This document shows, one piece after another, positions 36,168 to 45,229 of a stretch of 51,113 nt of DNA. The DNA lies in contig PLES01000176.1 of NCBI GenBank assembly GCA_003137075.1, positions 1-51,113 on the forward strand. Direction: 5' to 3'. The notes below the pieces were generated by a model, which saw only the letters and a program-made list of their open reading frames with translations, ran no database searches and was not told the origin of the DNA. The number at the start of each line of letters is the position of its first letter. Position 1 is the first letter of the stretch. A program made the translations under genes and the position numbers. Source of the stretch: Solirubrobacterales bacterium. Lineage in GTDB: Bacteria; Actinomycetota; Thermoleophilia; Solirubrobacterales; Solirubrobacteraceae.

Positions 36168-37334
36168 CTAGCTCGTGTGCGCGCGGATGTACTGGTCGAC
36201 CAGCAGTGCCGAGGGATCGACCCTTGGAACCTTGAGACGGTGTCTGATCTGGTCGGCCAATGTTTGTGCCTCGAGGTCGGGATGCTGGAGCGTGATCACC
36301 GCCTTCTTCAGCCGCGACGCCGGTGTCCGGGAGAGCGTCAGCAGTGCCCGGCGGCTGGCAGCTATGGCGCCACCGAGCCTGACGGTAAGCGCCTTGACCG
36401 CCGCGGGCCACTTGTAGGAACGCAGGCTAATCGCGCTCCGCTGCAAGGCCGCGGCGAACTTCAGGCAATCGCTCTTGATCGTCTGTTGGGTCGTGTGAGC
36501 TGTCCAACGGGACGCATCGTCGCTGAATGTGAGTGCCGGCAGGTACTCCTCGCTGCTGATCTCTTGATAGCGCAGCGCCGCGGCGGACGGACGCACTTCT
36601 CGGACGACGAACCGGTCCGAAACAAAGCGGCTCGGTCCAAAGACACCGGTTCGGGTCGACATCCAGGTCGTGGTCAGCGATGAGGCGCGGGGTACCAAGG
36701 CGTTGACCTTCAGCTGCAGGAATGTGGGCGGGCTGACCTCGGGGTAGGGCAATTCGTCGCCACTGTCGTCGGAGACGTCTTCCTGTTGCCAGATTGCCTG
36801 GTCGTAGGTGGCGCCACGGGGGTTAGCCACCGAGAACGTCTTGATCACTCTTTGCGTCTCGTCATCGGCAGAGATCAGCCAGCGCGTGCGTCTCACGGTC
36901 ATCACCAGACGCACCCGGTCACCTGGGTAGGCGTTGAACAGGAACAGCGGGTGAAAACCTTTGCCGGTCGAGCTCCAGAACCCGTAGTAGCCAACCGCGC
37001 CCGGCACGCCGTCTGACGGTTCCAGGCGGCCTTCGTTCACGCCTACCTGAAAGAACGGGGAGTACAGCGTCTTCGGATCGGTCGGGCCCTGGGCCCCGAT
37101 CCAGGTTCCTGCCGTGCCCGGTTGTGACTGTGCGATCACGGCAGGCACGACCACCACCGCGCTTACCTGGTGCACTTGACCTATCCAGAAGTAACCCGCG
37201 AAGGGACCGAACAGTGTCTGCCCGCCGGCAGCGTCGCGCGGCTGAGTGTTGATTGAGCCGCAGCCCGCCAGGATCAGCAACGCCAGAGTGACAAGAGCTG
37301 CGAGCGGTAGGGCATGTCGACATACCCGTCGCAT
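36168..37334 (-). CDS. Lipoprotein with G1 (eqolisin/glutamic) peptidase-like domain
   Basis: Lipobox LLILAGC; FAGYFWIGQVHQVSAVVVVPAV, GTWIGAQG, FFQVGV (Gln), GYYGFW, PGDRVRLVMTV, AIWQQEDVSDDSGDELPYPEVSPPTFLQL (Glu). Confidence 0.65.
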   Translation of the reverse strand: MRRVCRHALPLAALVTLALLILAGCGSINTQPRDAAGGQTLFGPFAGYFWIGQVHQVSAVVVVPAVIAQSQPGTAGTWIGAQGPTDPKTLYSPFFQVGVNEGRLEPSDGVPGAVGYYGFWSSTGKGFHPLFLFNAYPGDRVRLVMTVRRTRWLISADDETQRVIKTFSVANPRGATYDQAIWQQEDVSDDSGDELPYPEVSPPTFLQLKVNALVPRASSLTTTWMSTRTGVFGPSRFVSDRFVVREVRPSAAALRYQEISSEEYLPALTFSDDASRWTAHTTQQTIKSDCLKFAAALQRSAISLRSYKWPAAVKALTVRLGGAIAASRRALLTLSRTPASRLKKAVITLQHPDLEAQTLADQIRHRLKVPRVDPSALLVDQYIRAHTS

Positions 37335-37351
37335 GTCGGATTGTCTACTGG

Positions 37352-37383
37352 GCGGGACCTACGCCGGGTGGCGCAGGTCCCGC
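37352..37383 (-). terminator. Hairpin between the small membrane-protein gene and the lipoprotein gene
   Basis: GCGGGACCT-A-CGCC-GGGT-GGCG-C-AGGTCCCGC. Confidence 0.65.
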
Positions 37384-37397
37384 TGAGGCAGGCTGGT

Positions 37398-37619
37398 TCA
37401 ATGGTTTGACAGGGTTGACACTGCAATCAGGACCGCGGCCAGTGCACCAACGAGCGCAAACGGCGCGAACATCTCGCCGCGCCGGAAGGCGCGAAACGAG
37501 AGCAGCACAGGCAGGATCCCCAGCATGACGACATGGGTCGTCGCCGCGAGCACCACATAAGCGGCAACAACAGCCAGAGTGGTGAAGCTGAGTCGGTTTT
37601 TCTGAAATACGGATTCCAT
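37398..37619 (-). CDS. Small two-TM membrane protein (73 aa)
   Basis: FTTLAVVAAYVVLAATTHVVMLGILPVLLSFRAFRRGEMFAPFALVGALAAVLIAVSTL. Confidence 0.6.
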   Translation of the reverse strand: MESVFQKNRLSFTTLAVVAAYVVLAATTHVVMLGILPVLLSFRAFRRGEMFAPFALVGALAAVLIAVSTLSNH

Positions 37620-37767
37620 GCCACCAGCTTCGGCTGATTAGAGGAATCACTTGAGTGGATTTGTTGCGCGGCGCGGCAGCCGGCAAATCCGGTTTTTAGG
37701 CAGGTGCGGGCTACCAGGTCAGGTCGGTCACGCCGACACTGCCCGCAAAGCTCTGGGCGTTGCGCGC

Positions 37768-38988
37768 TCAGTCCGCGAGGTGGAGCCGAGTGGACGGCAG
37801 CTGGTGCAGCGGTTGGATCAGCTCAGCGTCTGCGCGAGCAATCAGTTGTGTGGCTGACTCGTCTTCGCGCAAGGTCGCAAAGCCAGCCCTAATTCCACGG
37901 GCATCCGGTCGAGCGGCGAGCGCGCTCCCGATCGTGCTGAAGCGTTGCCTCACGTCCACTTCGGACATGCCCGGTATGGCGCAGATGAACTCGTCGGCAC
38001 CGATGCGGACGATCAGGTCGTACGAGCGCAGATGCGCTCTGAAGAGTTCTGCGACATCTCGCAGCAGCTCGTCGCCCGCCGGGCGGCCGAGCGTATCGTT
38101 GAGCTCCTTCAGGCCGACGACGTCGATGTAAGCGATGACGAAGGTGCTGCCGGTCCTGCGGCAGCGGTCGAGTTCGCGGTCTAGGTCGATCAGCCCGGCT
38201 GCGCGCGTGCGTGCGCCGGTCAGCTCGTCAGTCTCAGCCATCGCGATTTCAGCTGCGAGGATCTCGCGGTCTGCGAGCGCTCTCAGCCGCTCGTTGGCCG
38301 CTTGCTCGCGATCCCGAGCAGATTCGCGTCGGTCATCAGCCGCCAGTGCGCGGTGCTCGGCGGCCAGCACTCGGTGTTCGGCCGCACGTTTGCGCTGGTC
38401 GGCGGCGCGCAGCAGGATCTCCACGCCGAAGTCCCCTCGGCTCCCGGGCGGCTCACTCGCGGCATCGGCCTGGGCCATCGCCAGGTCGCGGGCGTTGGCG
38501 GCGTGGTCACGCGCAAGCGCGGCGAGGTCACGCGTGTGAGCGACCTCGTCTCGCTCGGCAGCGGCATCCAACCGTGCTCGGGCGCTCCGTTCGCGCTGGA
38601 GGGTGGTGCGCTGACGGATATCGCGTGTTATCTGGTGGTCACGCGGATCAACACCGGCTGCGAGGTCACGGTCACTTGCAGCCTGATCTCGGTCCGCAGC
38701 AACCTGGTCGGTGTCAGCGCTCGTCTGGTCGCTGTCGGAACCTGTCTGGTCAGTGTCCGCGAGCGTCTGGTCGCTATCGGAGGCTGTCTGATCGCCTCGG
38801 GTCATGGTGTATCGGGCCGATGCGCAAGCGCCGCCCATGCTGGCACTGGCTGTGTTGGAAGCAACGTCACGGTCCGGCTCCTCAGGCAGTGGATGAAGCA
38901 CGACCGCAGACGCGATCACGCACACTCCGACCGAGCGCTGAAGTCGGGAAAATTCGGTCGCCGAAGGTTGAGGCGAGCCGAGCAACAA
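37768..38988 (-). CDS. Heptad-repeat coiled-coil protein with variant GGDEF domain
   Basis: DQTASDSDQTLADTDQTGSDSDQTSADTDQVAADRDQAASDR; C-terminal RIGADEFICAIPG. Confidence 0.85.
   Translation of the reverse strand: MLLGSPQPSATEFSRLQRSVGVCVIASAVVLHPLPEEPDRDVASNTASASMGGACASARYTMTRGDQTASDSDQTLADTDQTGSDSDQTSADTDQVAADRDQAASDRDLAAGVDPRDHQITRDIRQRTTLQRERSARARLDAAAERDEVAHTRDLAALARDHAANARDLAMAQADAASEPPGSRGDFGVEILLRAADQRKRAAEHRVLAAEHRALAADDRRESARDREQAANERLRALADREILAAEIAMAETDELTGARTRAAGLIDLDRELDRCRRTGSTFVIAYIDVVGLKELNDTLGRPAGDELLRDVAELFRAHLRSYDLIVRIGADEFICAIPGMSEVDVRQRFSTIGSALAARPDARGIRAGFATLREDESATQLIARADAELIQPLHQLPSTRLHLAD
38683..38793. repeat. 21-bp tandem repeats encoding DQxxxDx heptads
   Basis: CTGGTC/CTGATC unit starts at 38704, 38725, 38746, 38767, 38788 (exact 21-bp period), degenerate unit at 38683. 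Confidence 0.9.
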
Positions 38989-39119
38989 GTCTAGCCCTCT
39001 GTCGGCGTCAGGTCTCTAACACTGCTTGCACATCCGACGGACGCCCTACAAGCGCGCTTGCGACAGAAGTAGTGTGGTCGGCGCTTAGCCTTCACCCCCT
39101 ACTCAGGGTCGAGGCGTTG

Positions 39120-39578
39120 TCACTTAACTTCAGCGGCTTCGTCAACGTGGAGGATCACGGCGAACGACCCCACGCCCAGCAGCGAGGTGGCCGGGTGGTT
39201 GTGGCCCCCAACAAGGATCGTTTCGAGCGCACCCGTCTCCGGATCAAAGCTCACATCGCCAATCTCTCCCAGCAGGTTGCCGAGATCGCTTAGAGCGCGT
39301 CTGCCGAGCAGCTCAAGCTCTCCCGACGCGGCGGCCTGCTCGCGGGCATCCTGTGGCTCTCGCAGTGAACTCTCGGCGGTCACCAAAACCGCGTCAGGCC
39401 CGAATCCGGTGAAGCCCTCCCAGTCGACCACACGAGCCTTGCGGCGCTTACCAACGGTCACCGCAACGATGCGTCGCTGCTCGGCGTCGACAATCATGTG
39501 GCTGACGTTGCCCAGCTCTTCGGCGCTTTCCCTGCTGACCACCTTCCTGCCAAGCACAGCAGTGAATTGATCGCTCAT
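39120..39578 (-). CDS. PRC-barrel domain protein
   Basis: VLGRKVVSRESAEELGNVSHMIVDAEQRRIVAVTVGK. Confidence 0.8.
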   Translation of the reverse strand: MSDQFTAVLGRKVVSRESAEELGNVSHMIVDAEQRRIVAVTVGKRRKARVVDWEGFTGFGPDAVLVTAESSLREPQDAREQAAASGELELLGRRALSDLGNLLGEIGDVSFDPETGALETILVGGHNHPATSLLGVGSFAVILHVDEAAEVK

Positions 39579-40138
39579 CGGATGCCCAGCCTCGCGCGGA
39601 ACTCATCCACTGCGGCACCCAAGCCGACTAGATCGTGACTTAGGAACTCCTCGGTTACATCCGGAACCACCAGCGCATCGCCGGAGATCGCCAACTGCGC
39701 AGGCGACGGTATGTAGCCTGATCCGCCGGAAGGCAGCTCGATCTGATAGCCGACCACCTCGCCACCGTCGGCGCCTGCCAGGATCACAACGTCGCGGATC
39801 TGGCCCAAGCTCACGCCAGCCTCGGTCAGTACATCGTTGTCGGTCACGTCTCGCCTGGCCTCAGGGGCCGCAACCTCAGAGGATGCCTGGTCCCGATCGG
39901 CGAGCTGACTGGCGTCGGTGACCATGACCGCATCCCGCCCGATTGCGTGTACGTGCTCGGTCAGCAAGACCTCTTTGCATCGACCTGCGAACCGTCCGCG
40001 CTTGTTCAGCGTGAATCCGACGATCCGACCCGCCTCGGGCCGGTAGATAATGTCGCGCACCTCAGCCAAGTCCTCCCCGGTTGTGACCGTCACAATTGGG
40101 AGACCGCGAATCGAGGTGCCGGAAAGCAACAGCTTCAA
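39575..40138 (-). CDS. PRC-barrel domain protein
   Basis: GLPIVTVTTGEDLAEVRDIIYRPEAGRIVGFTLNKRG; overlaps the next gene by 4 nt. Confidence 0.8.
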   Translation of the reverse strand: MKLLLSGTSIRGLPIVTVTTGEDLAEVRDIIYRPEAGRIVGFTLNKRGRFAGRCKEVLLTEHVHAIGRDAVMVTDASQLADRDQASSEVAAPEARRDVTDNDVLTEAGVSLGQIRDVVILAGADGGEVVGYQIELPSGGSGYIPSPAQLAISGDALVVPDVTEEFLSHDLVGLGAAVDEFRARLGIR

Positions 40139-40269
40139 GGTCGTCGTCTCCTGCGTGAGACGATCACGCCGCCAGATCGGCGCCGGAGCTGGACCCAGGC
40201 GCCGAAGCCCAGCACGACGATCGCCGCGATGACGACCAGAATCACCAGCGTTCCTGTCGCCACCGCCAT
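40135..40269 (-). CDS. Small single-TM protein (44 aa), coupled to the PRC-barrel gene
   Basis: MAVATGTLVILVVIAAIVVLGFGAWVQLRRRSGGVIVSRRRRRP; TTGA overlap with downstream start; below ORF-track cutoff. Confidence 0.6.
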   Translation of the reverse strand: MAVATGTLVILVVIAAIVVLGFGAWVQLRRRSGGVIVSRRRRRP

Positions 40270-40593
40270 CACGACCACGTGATCACGTTCATTTCGAAGC
40301 GCAGCGATGGCAACTCAAGTACGAAACCAGCGTGGTGCATCTACTTGACTCCTGGGCGGTGTGGATGGGGCGCCGACGACTGTGTGTCATCGCGCCTAAG
40401 CCGACCAGATGCTGTAGCCGGGACGGAACTCTGCCGGGGGTTGAGGCGTCGCTCAGTCAAGATCCTACTCCTACCCCCACGCTTGATACTGCCTTCGGAA
40501 CAACGCCGGCCGCCCTGGCATTTCGTCGATATCCGACACGGCGCAGTAGCTCTCCGCCCGCGGAGAGCGGGCCGGCTGCCGCACCCAGGCGGA

Positions 40594-41199
40594 TCAGGGT
40601 GTCTCGGGCGGCTGCAGGTGCTTGGGGAGGAGGCGGTGGCCATCGACCACCGCAGCAGCGAGATCGATGAGTTTGCGGTTGTCTATGCGCGATCGCTCGC
40701 GCAGCATCTCGAACGCCGCTTCCTCGTTGATCGCGTGGCGCTCCATAAGGATGCCCTTGGCCCGCTCGATCGTGGCGCGCCGTCCAAACGCTCCGCGCAG
40801 GTCCTGGTATTCAGCGAACCGGCGCAGCACGATATCGATCGAACTCTGCCAATCCTCGACATCGTCGTCCGAGATGTGGGCGAACACGCCTCGCCTGGAG
40901 GCTTCCTTGACGAATTTGGGATCCGGCTCGTGCAGCAAGACTATGACCGGGCAGGCAGCCTCGTGGACGATCTTGTCGATCAGCTCGAGTGCGTGTTCTG
41001 AACTGGCCCCGAGGCCGACGAGCGCAACGTCAGGTCGTTCCCGAGCCGTGACGGCACCGACATCCTCAACCTCGATCTCTCGAGCGATGACCTCGTGGCC
41101 GAGGCCGGCCACGATCGGAACGACGAGATCGAGACGATCCTTACGCTCATTAGCGATAAGAACACGCAGATGATCGATCCCGTCCCGGAGCGGTGCCAC
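40594..41199 (-). CDS. ANTAR-domain response regulator
   Basis: ERAKGILMERHAINEEAAFEMLRERSRIDNRKLIDLAAAVVDGH. Confidence 0.93.
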   Translation of the reverse strand: MAPLRDGIDHLRVLIANERKDRLDLVVPIVAGLGHEVIAREIEVEDVGAVTARERPDVALVGLGASSEHALELIDKIVHEAACPVIVLLHEPDPKFVKEASRRGVFAHISDDDVEDWQSSIDIVLRRFAEYQDLRGAFGRRATIERAKGILMERHAINEEAAFEMLRERSRIDNRKLIDLAAAVVDGHRLLPKHLQPPETP

Positions 41200-41699
41200 C
41201 CCCGTAATCGTATATAGTGCGACCGCTTAACGTCTAGCGACAATGCGGTTGGCGTTGTGAGTAGGCGCGGTCGCCACGGTTGTTGGGGCCGAGCGGCGTC
41301 CGGCTCCGGGGCACGAGCGCGCATGGCGTTCAGCCGGAGGACTCGGTTCTTCGGCATCTTGGTCGAGCTGGCGCGGATTGGCAGGTGACGGGCGGGCCAG
41401 CGAGGAGGGGCTTGAGCACGCATGTAAAGTGTGAGTTGTCGCCTCGTCTTAATCCTCGGCTGGTGACCAGTATCGGCTCAACATTGCGGCCGCAGTCGTC
41501 ACGGTGATCGATCTGATCGTCAGACGACGTACGGCTGGGTTTCCGGCCGCCTGGTGAATTCACCTACCGCACGAGGGCTCGATGTCACCCACTGGCTCCA
41601 CCGATTTCACGCAACGCGAATCGGCACTGCGTTTGCGGCCAGCTTGCCGGGAGAGGGCTCGCCAGCCGACGAGCGACATGGACCGGTCGGTGACTTCCG

Positions 41700-42128
41700 A
41701 TGCCTGAGCTCGAGGACCGCCCGCACCATGAATCTCGCGATGAGTGGGAGCTGTTCGATGTTGCGGTCGAGTGCGGTTCGCAAGCCGCGCGCGTCCGGGT
41801 AAGGGGGGAGTTGGATCTTTCGACTGTGGCGAAGCTCGATCGCGTGCTCGACGGGCTCGCCGACGTCGAACATGGCCGTCTGATCCTCGATCTCGACGGT
41901 GTGCGCTTCATGGACTGTGTTGCCATCTCGGCTGTTGTCCGTGCTCGGCGCTCCGCGGTTCGCAATGGCTACCACCTCGTGATCTGCTGCCGCGCAAACC
42001 AAGTGCGCCGGCTGTTTGAGCTGACCGGCATGCTCGAACAGCTGACGCTTGAACCACTGGAGCCCGGTGGTGATCCCGGGCGCGCAGATGAGGTGCCCGC
42101 CGGTAACGGCACGCATAACAGCTCGTAA
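41700..42128 (+). CDS. STAS-domain anti-sigma-factor antagonist
   Basis: ARVRVRGELDLSTVAKLDRVLDGLADVEHGRLILDLDGVRFMDCVAISAVVRARR. Confidence 0.92.
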   Translation: MPELEDRPHHESRDEWELFDVAVECGSQAARVRVRGELDLSTVAKLDRVLDGLADVEHGRLILDLDGVRFMDCVAISAVVRARRSAVRNGYHLVICCRANQVRRLFELTGMLEQLTLEPLEPGGDPGRADEVPAGNGTHNSS

Positions 42129-42130
42129 CA

Positions 42131-42160
42131 GAAAGCCCGGTACATATATACCGGGCTTTC
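42131..42160. terminator. Bidirectional terminator between convergent genes
   Basis: GAAAGCCCGGTA-CATATA-TACCGGGCTTTC, perfect 12-bp stem. Confidence 0.88.
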
Positions 42161-42193
42161 GCCGTGGAGGTGCGCCATCTCGCGCTTCGAGAA

Positions 42194-44113
42194 TTACCTC
42201 TTCTTGTGCGCCGGCTTGGGTGCCACCAAGGTGACGGTGCTCTTCGACAACGTCTTACCGGCGACGGTCAACGTCACCACCGTCCGCAGCCTGCCGTAGC
42301 GCCTGAGCAGCTCCGCGCCCGCCTTGTTCAGGGAGAGCTTGACGGTAGTCGTCTTGCCGCCGGCGACGGTGCCCTTTGCCTTGGCGATCGTGAGCAGCTT
42401 GGTTGTCGTCTTCCGTGCGGCCGCGGCGAGCCCGATCACCTTTTTGCCCTTGAGGTGCTCTGTGACTGTTGCGGTCGCGGTATATCCGAGGCAGGTGGCA
42501 TGCGCAGGGCAGGAGACCTTGAGCGAGAGCTTGCCACCTTTCGTGCTCACCTTGCCCGCGTGGACGACGCCGTGCGCCGACGACGCCGAGTAGACCGCAC
42601 TGACATCGCCCGGCTCGGGGCTCGCATGGGTGTAGTCCGGTGTGAAACCGTTGCCGCCTGTGGAGAACTTGCCACTGAACGTGTCGGTGTCACCTATGTT
42701 GAGTACGTCGAACTCCTGGCCCGCTGCGGGCACGTAACCAGCAACCAGTACCGGGCTGAACGCTCCGCCGGCGTTGAAGGTTCCCCCGTACAGGTCGTAC
42801 GTGCCGAAGTCGGTCGCGGACGCAATCTGCGGCGAGAACGTGCCGATGTTGGTCACAGTGCCGGCACGCTGCACGAACTCCGCCGCCGGGGCTATCAGGA
42901 GCGTGCCCTGGTTGGCCAGGGTGTTCCCGCCGTCGAAGTTCGTCGTGCCCGACTCCACGTCGATCACGCCGGCCGTGCCGTTCGTGAGGTCCGCACGGAA
43001 CAGATTGCTCTGCGTGGCGATCGGGTCGAGCAGATCCAGGGCGCCGTTGTTCACGAGCATCCCGCCGGCAGGGCCCGGGTCAACCTCCGGGTTGCCCGTC
43101 GCGCCCGTCGGGGCGTTCATGCTGAACGTACCGTTGTTGGTCACGGTGCCGTCGAGGCCGATGATCGCGTTGCCGCTGGCGCCTGCGGTCAGGCTGACGG
43201 TCTGACCAGCCGGGATCGTGCCCGAGATCGAGTTCTCTTCGTTCCCGCTGCTGAACGAGAACGAGCCAGTACCCGCCACATAATCGAGCGTGTCGCCGTT
43301 GTACAGCGCCACCGCGCTCCCGCTCACCGAGCCGCCACTCTCGGTCCATGTTTGTGGGCTGAGCGAGCCGAGTATCAGCGATCCGGTCGCCGTGATCTGA
43401 CCCGAGTTGGTGAATCCCGGACCACCGGACAGCATCGTCGTGGCGCCGGCGGCGACAGTCACCGTGCCGGAGTTGGAACTCGCCAGGCCGCTGTCCTGGA
43501 GCGTCAGCTTGCCGGAGGCGTCGGTGAGTGATCCGGCGTTGTTGATCGGTCCCTGGATGAACTCACCGAATGAAGTGCCGGGATCGTTCTCAGCTTCGAT
43601 CGTCCCGTCGTTGGTCAATGTCGGGGTCGGGGCTCCGGGGGTCGGGTCGTTGTCGACGTAGAGCTTCGCTTGGCCGCCGGAGGTGGCGCCCTGGGGGACC
43701 GGACCGCTGAGCGTGTTGATCGCCGTGGAGTCGAGCACCAATGTCCCGCCACTGTCGACGGTGACGCTGTTGTTGGCCGTCAGGTCGGACTCCTGGTAGT
43801 AGTCCCCGCCATAACTGCTGTCCTCACCTGCGATCACAAGCGTTGCCTGGGCACCGATCGTGATGCTGTTCACGGTGTCGAAGTAGACCTGCTCGGTTGT
43901 TACGTACGGCGCGAAAATGACTTCCGTCGTCCCGTTGATGCAGACGTCGTCGGTGGCTGTCGGCACGCGGGCGGGCGACCAGTTCGACGCCTGACCCCAG
44001 GTTCCCCCGGGGGAACCGACATAGTTGATGGTGCACGCCGACGCCGCGGCGGCGAAAGCCGCCGGACCGAACAGAACAGCAGCAAAGATCGCCGCAAATC
44101 GCTTGACTCGCAT
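42194..44113 (-). CDS. Large secreted beta-strand-repeat protein
   Basis: Signal peptide FAAIFAAVLFGPAAFAAAASA; SITIGAQATLVIAG, TLTNDGTIEAEN, INNAGSLTDASGKLTL-type repeats. Confidence 0.8.
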   Translation of the reverse strand: MRVKRFAAIFAAVLFGPAAFAAAASACTINYVGSPGGTWGQASNWSPARVPTATDDVCINGTTEVIFAPYVTTEQVYFDTVNSITIGAQATLVIAGEDSSYGGDYYQESDLTANNSVTVDSGGTLVLDSTAINTLSGPVPQGATSGGQAKLYVDNDPTPGAPTPTLTNDGTIEAENDPGTSFGEFIQGPINNAGSLTDASGKLTLQDSGLASSNSGTVTVAAGATTMLSGGPGFTNSGQITATGSLILGSLSPQTWTESGGSVSGSAVALYNGDTLDYVAGTGSFSFSSGNEENSISGTIPAGQTVSLTAGASGNAIIGLDGTVTNNGTFSMNAPTGATGNPEVDPGPAGGMLVNNGALDLLDPIATQSNLFRADLTNGTAGVIDVESGTTNFDGGNTLANQGTLLIAPAAEFVQRAGTVTNIGTFSPQIASATDFGTYDLYGGTFNAGGAFSPVLVAGYVPAAGQEFDVLNIGDTDTFSGKFSTGGNGFTPDYTHASPEPGDVSAVYSASSAHGVVHAGKVSTKGGKLSLKVSCPAHATCLGYTATATVTEHLKGKKVIGLAAAARKTTTKLLTIAKAKGTVAGGKTTTVKLSLNKAGAELLRRYGRLRTVVTLTVAGKTLSKSTVTLVAPKPAHKKR

Positions 44114-44256
44114 CGGCTGAATAGTCCCTTTCGCGTCCGGCGCCCGCTCGGCGACCGGTCATGTTTTGTCTTGGCCGGTCCAGAATTTGCCCCGGTAGGC
44201 CCCCGTCCGGAACATACATTCGAAAGCGAAAACCGGGAAATCGTACGTACGCGAAA

Positions 44257-45039
44257 TCACGTATCCGTTGAAGGCAGGGTGGTTTCCCAGGCTCGGTGAA
44301 TCGCGGCCGAACGGTCGCCGACGCCAAGCCCTTTGTAGATTCGCTGCAGGTGCTTCTGAACGGTGCGCTCGGAGATACGCAGCTCTCCCGCAACATCACT
44401 GGTCGATTGTCCGGCTGCGATCAGGCTTAGGACGTTGGCTTGTGCAGGCGTGAGCCCAAGCGACTGCAGGGCCTTCTGATCAGGCGAGGAAGCCGAGCGG
44501 CGAGACGCTCGGCTCATGAGATCGGTGTGCAGCAGGGCGTTGCGATAGGCCTGGATGAGATGCGGGCGTGCCACCGCCAACAGCCTTCGTTCCTCATCGG
44601 TGAAATCAGCCTCGCGGCGGCTCAGAGCGATCGCGAGGATCTGCTCCCCGGCGCTCGGAAGCGCGAACGAGATCTGATGTTCGACCCCAATCGGGGCGTA
44701 AAGCTCTCGGTACAGATCGGTTGCGTGGAACTGCGCTTGAGTAACTACGTCTGAGAGGCGGTACGGTCGCCCGTCGCGCGTACGCATGTGCCTCTCAGCG
44801 AGTGGGTTCTGATGCGCCAGGCGGTAGAACAGCTCAAGTACATCGCTTGGCAATGGCGGCTCGACGATGCTCCAGTTCTGACTAGGGTCGGGGCCGACCT
44901 GGTTCAGAGACACGTAATCGCAAGGCACCGCATCCCGCAACGCGGCAAGCAAACCGTCGCGAAGTTCGTCGATCTCGAGGATTCCGCTGACCTCGCCGAC
45001 AAGTTCCAGGACGCGGGCATGGAGAGTCTTAGCTGGCAT
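44257..45039 (-). CDS. LuxR-family regulator (paralogue A)
   Basis: C-terminal LGLTPAQANVLSLIAAGQSTSDVAGELRISERTVQKHLQRIYKGLGVGDRSAAIHRA. Confidence 0.92.
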   Translation of the reverse strand: MPAKTLHARVLELVGEVSGILEIDELRDGLLAALRDAVPCDYVSLNQVGPDPSQNWSIVEPPLPSDVLELFYRLAHQNPLAERHMRTRDGRPYRLSDVVTQAQFHATDLYRELYAPIGVEHQISFALPSAGEQILAIALSRREADFTDEERRLLAVARPHLIQAYRNALLHTDLMSRASRRSASSPDQKALQSLGLTPAQANVLSLIAAGQSTSDVAGELRISERTVQKHLQRIYKGLGVGDRSAAIHRAWETTLPSTDT

Positions 45040-45093
45040 TTATCTCAGTATCGTCGCCGGCCGAACGGGCAGCAGGGTCGGTGACGGGCTTGC

Positions 45094-45162
45094 TCAAGAG
45101 CGCAGCAGTTTCTGCACGGTGGTTGCGTCCCGGTAGCCGACGACGCGTGCGATCTGATTCAT
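45094..45162 (-). pseudogene. Orphan HTH-like remnant (AraC-type C-terminal resemblance)
   Basis: MNQIARVVGYRDATTVQKLLRS*; in-frame TAG two codons before ATG. Confidence 0.3.
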
Positions 45163-45170
45163 TGACCGCT

Positions 45171-45198
45171 AGGGGCCGGTCTCGCTGGACCGGCCCCT
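45171..45198 (-). terminator. Terminator hairpin downstream of the Ig-like secreted protein
   Basis: AGGGGCCGGTC-TCGCTG-GACCGGCCCCT, perfect 11-bp stem. Confidence 0.8.
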
Positions 45199-45229
45199 CT
45201 GCTGCGCTGCGGTGGCCGTCTCGGGTCCT

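Noticed and set aside
38211-39293. 360-aa and 230-aa plus-strand ORFs
   Set aside because: Antisense to the heptad-repeat GGDEF gene; reading frames follow from the 21-bp repeat and high GC.
40467-40475. ACTCCTACC as a third copy of the AACTCCTACC repeat
   Set aside because: A 9-mer match is expected by chance at this window size and lacks the 14-nt extended match and inverted partner.
42164-43531. 455-aa plus-strand ORF
   Set aside because: Antisense to the secreted beta-repeat protein; Arg/Val/Glu-rich, no domain motif; the minus-strand ORF has a signal peptide and regular repeats.
44242-44251. CGTACGTACG palindrome upstream of the beta-repeat gene
   Set aside because: Self-complementary simple repeat of a 4-mer; no matching partner found at the other LuxR-linked promoter, so too weak to call an operator.
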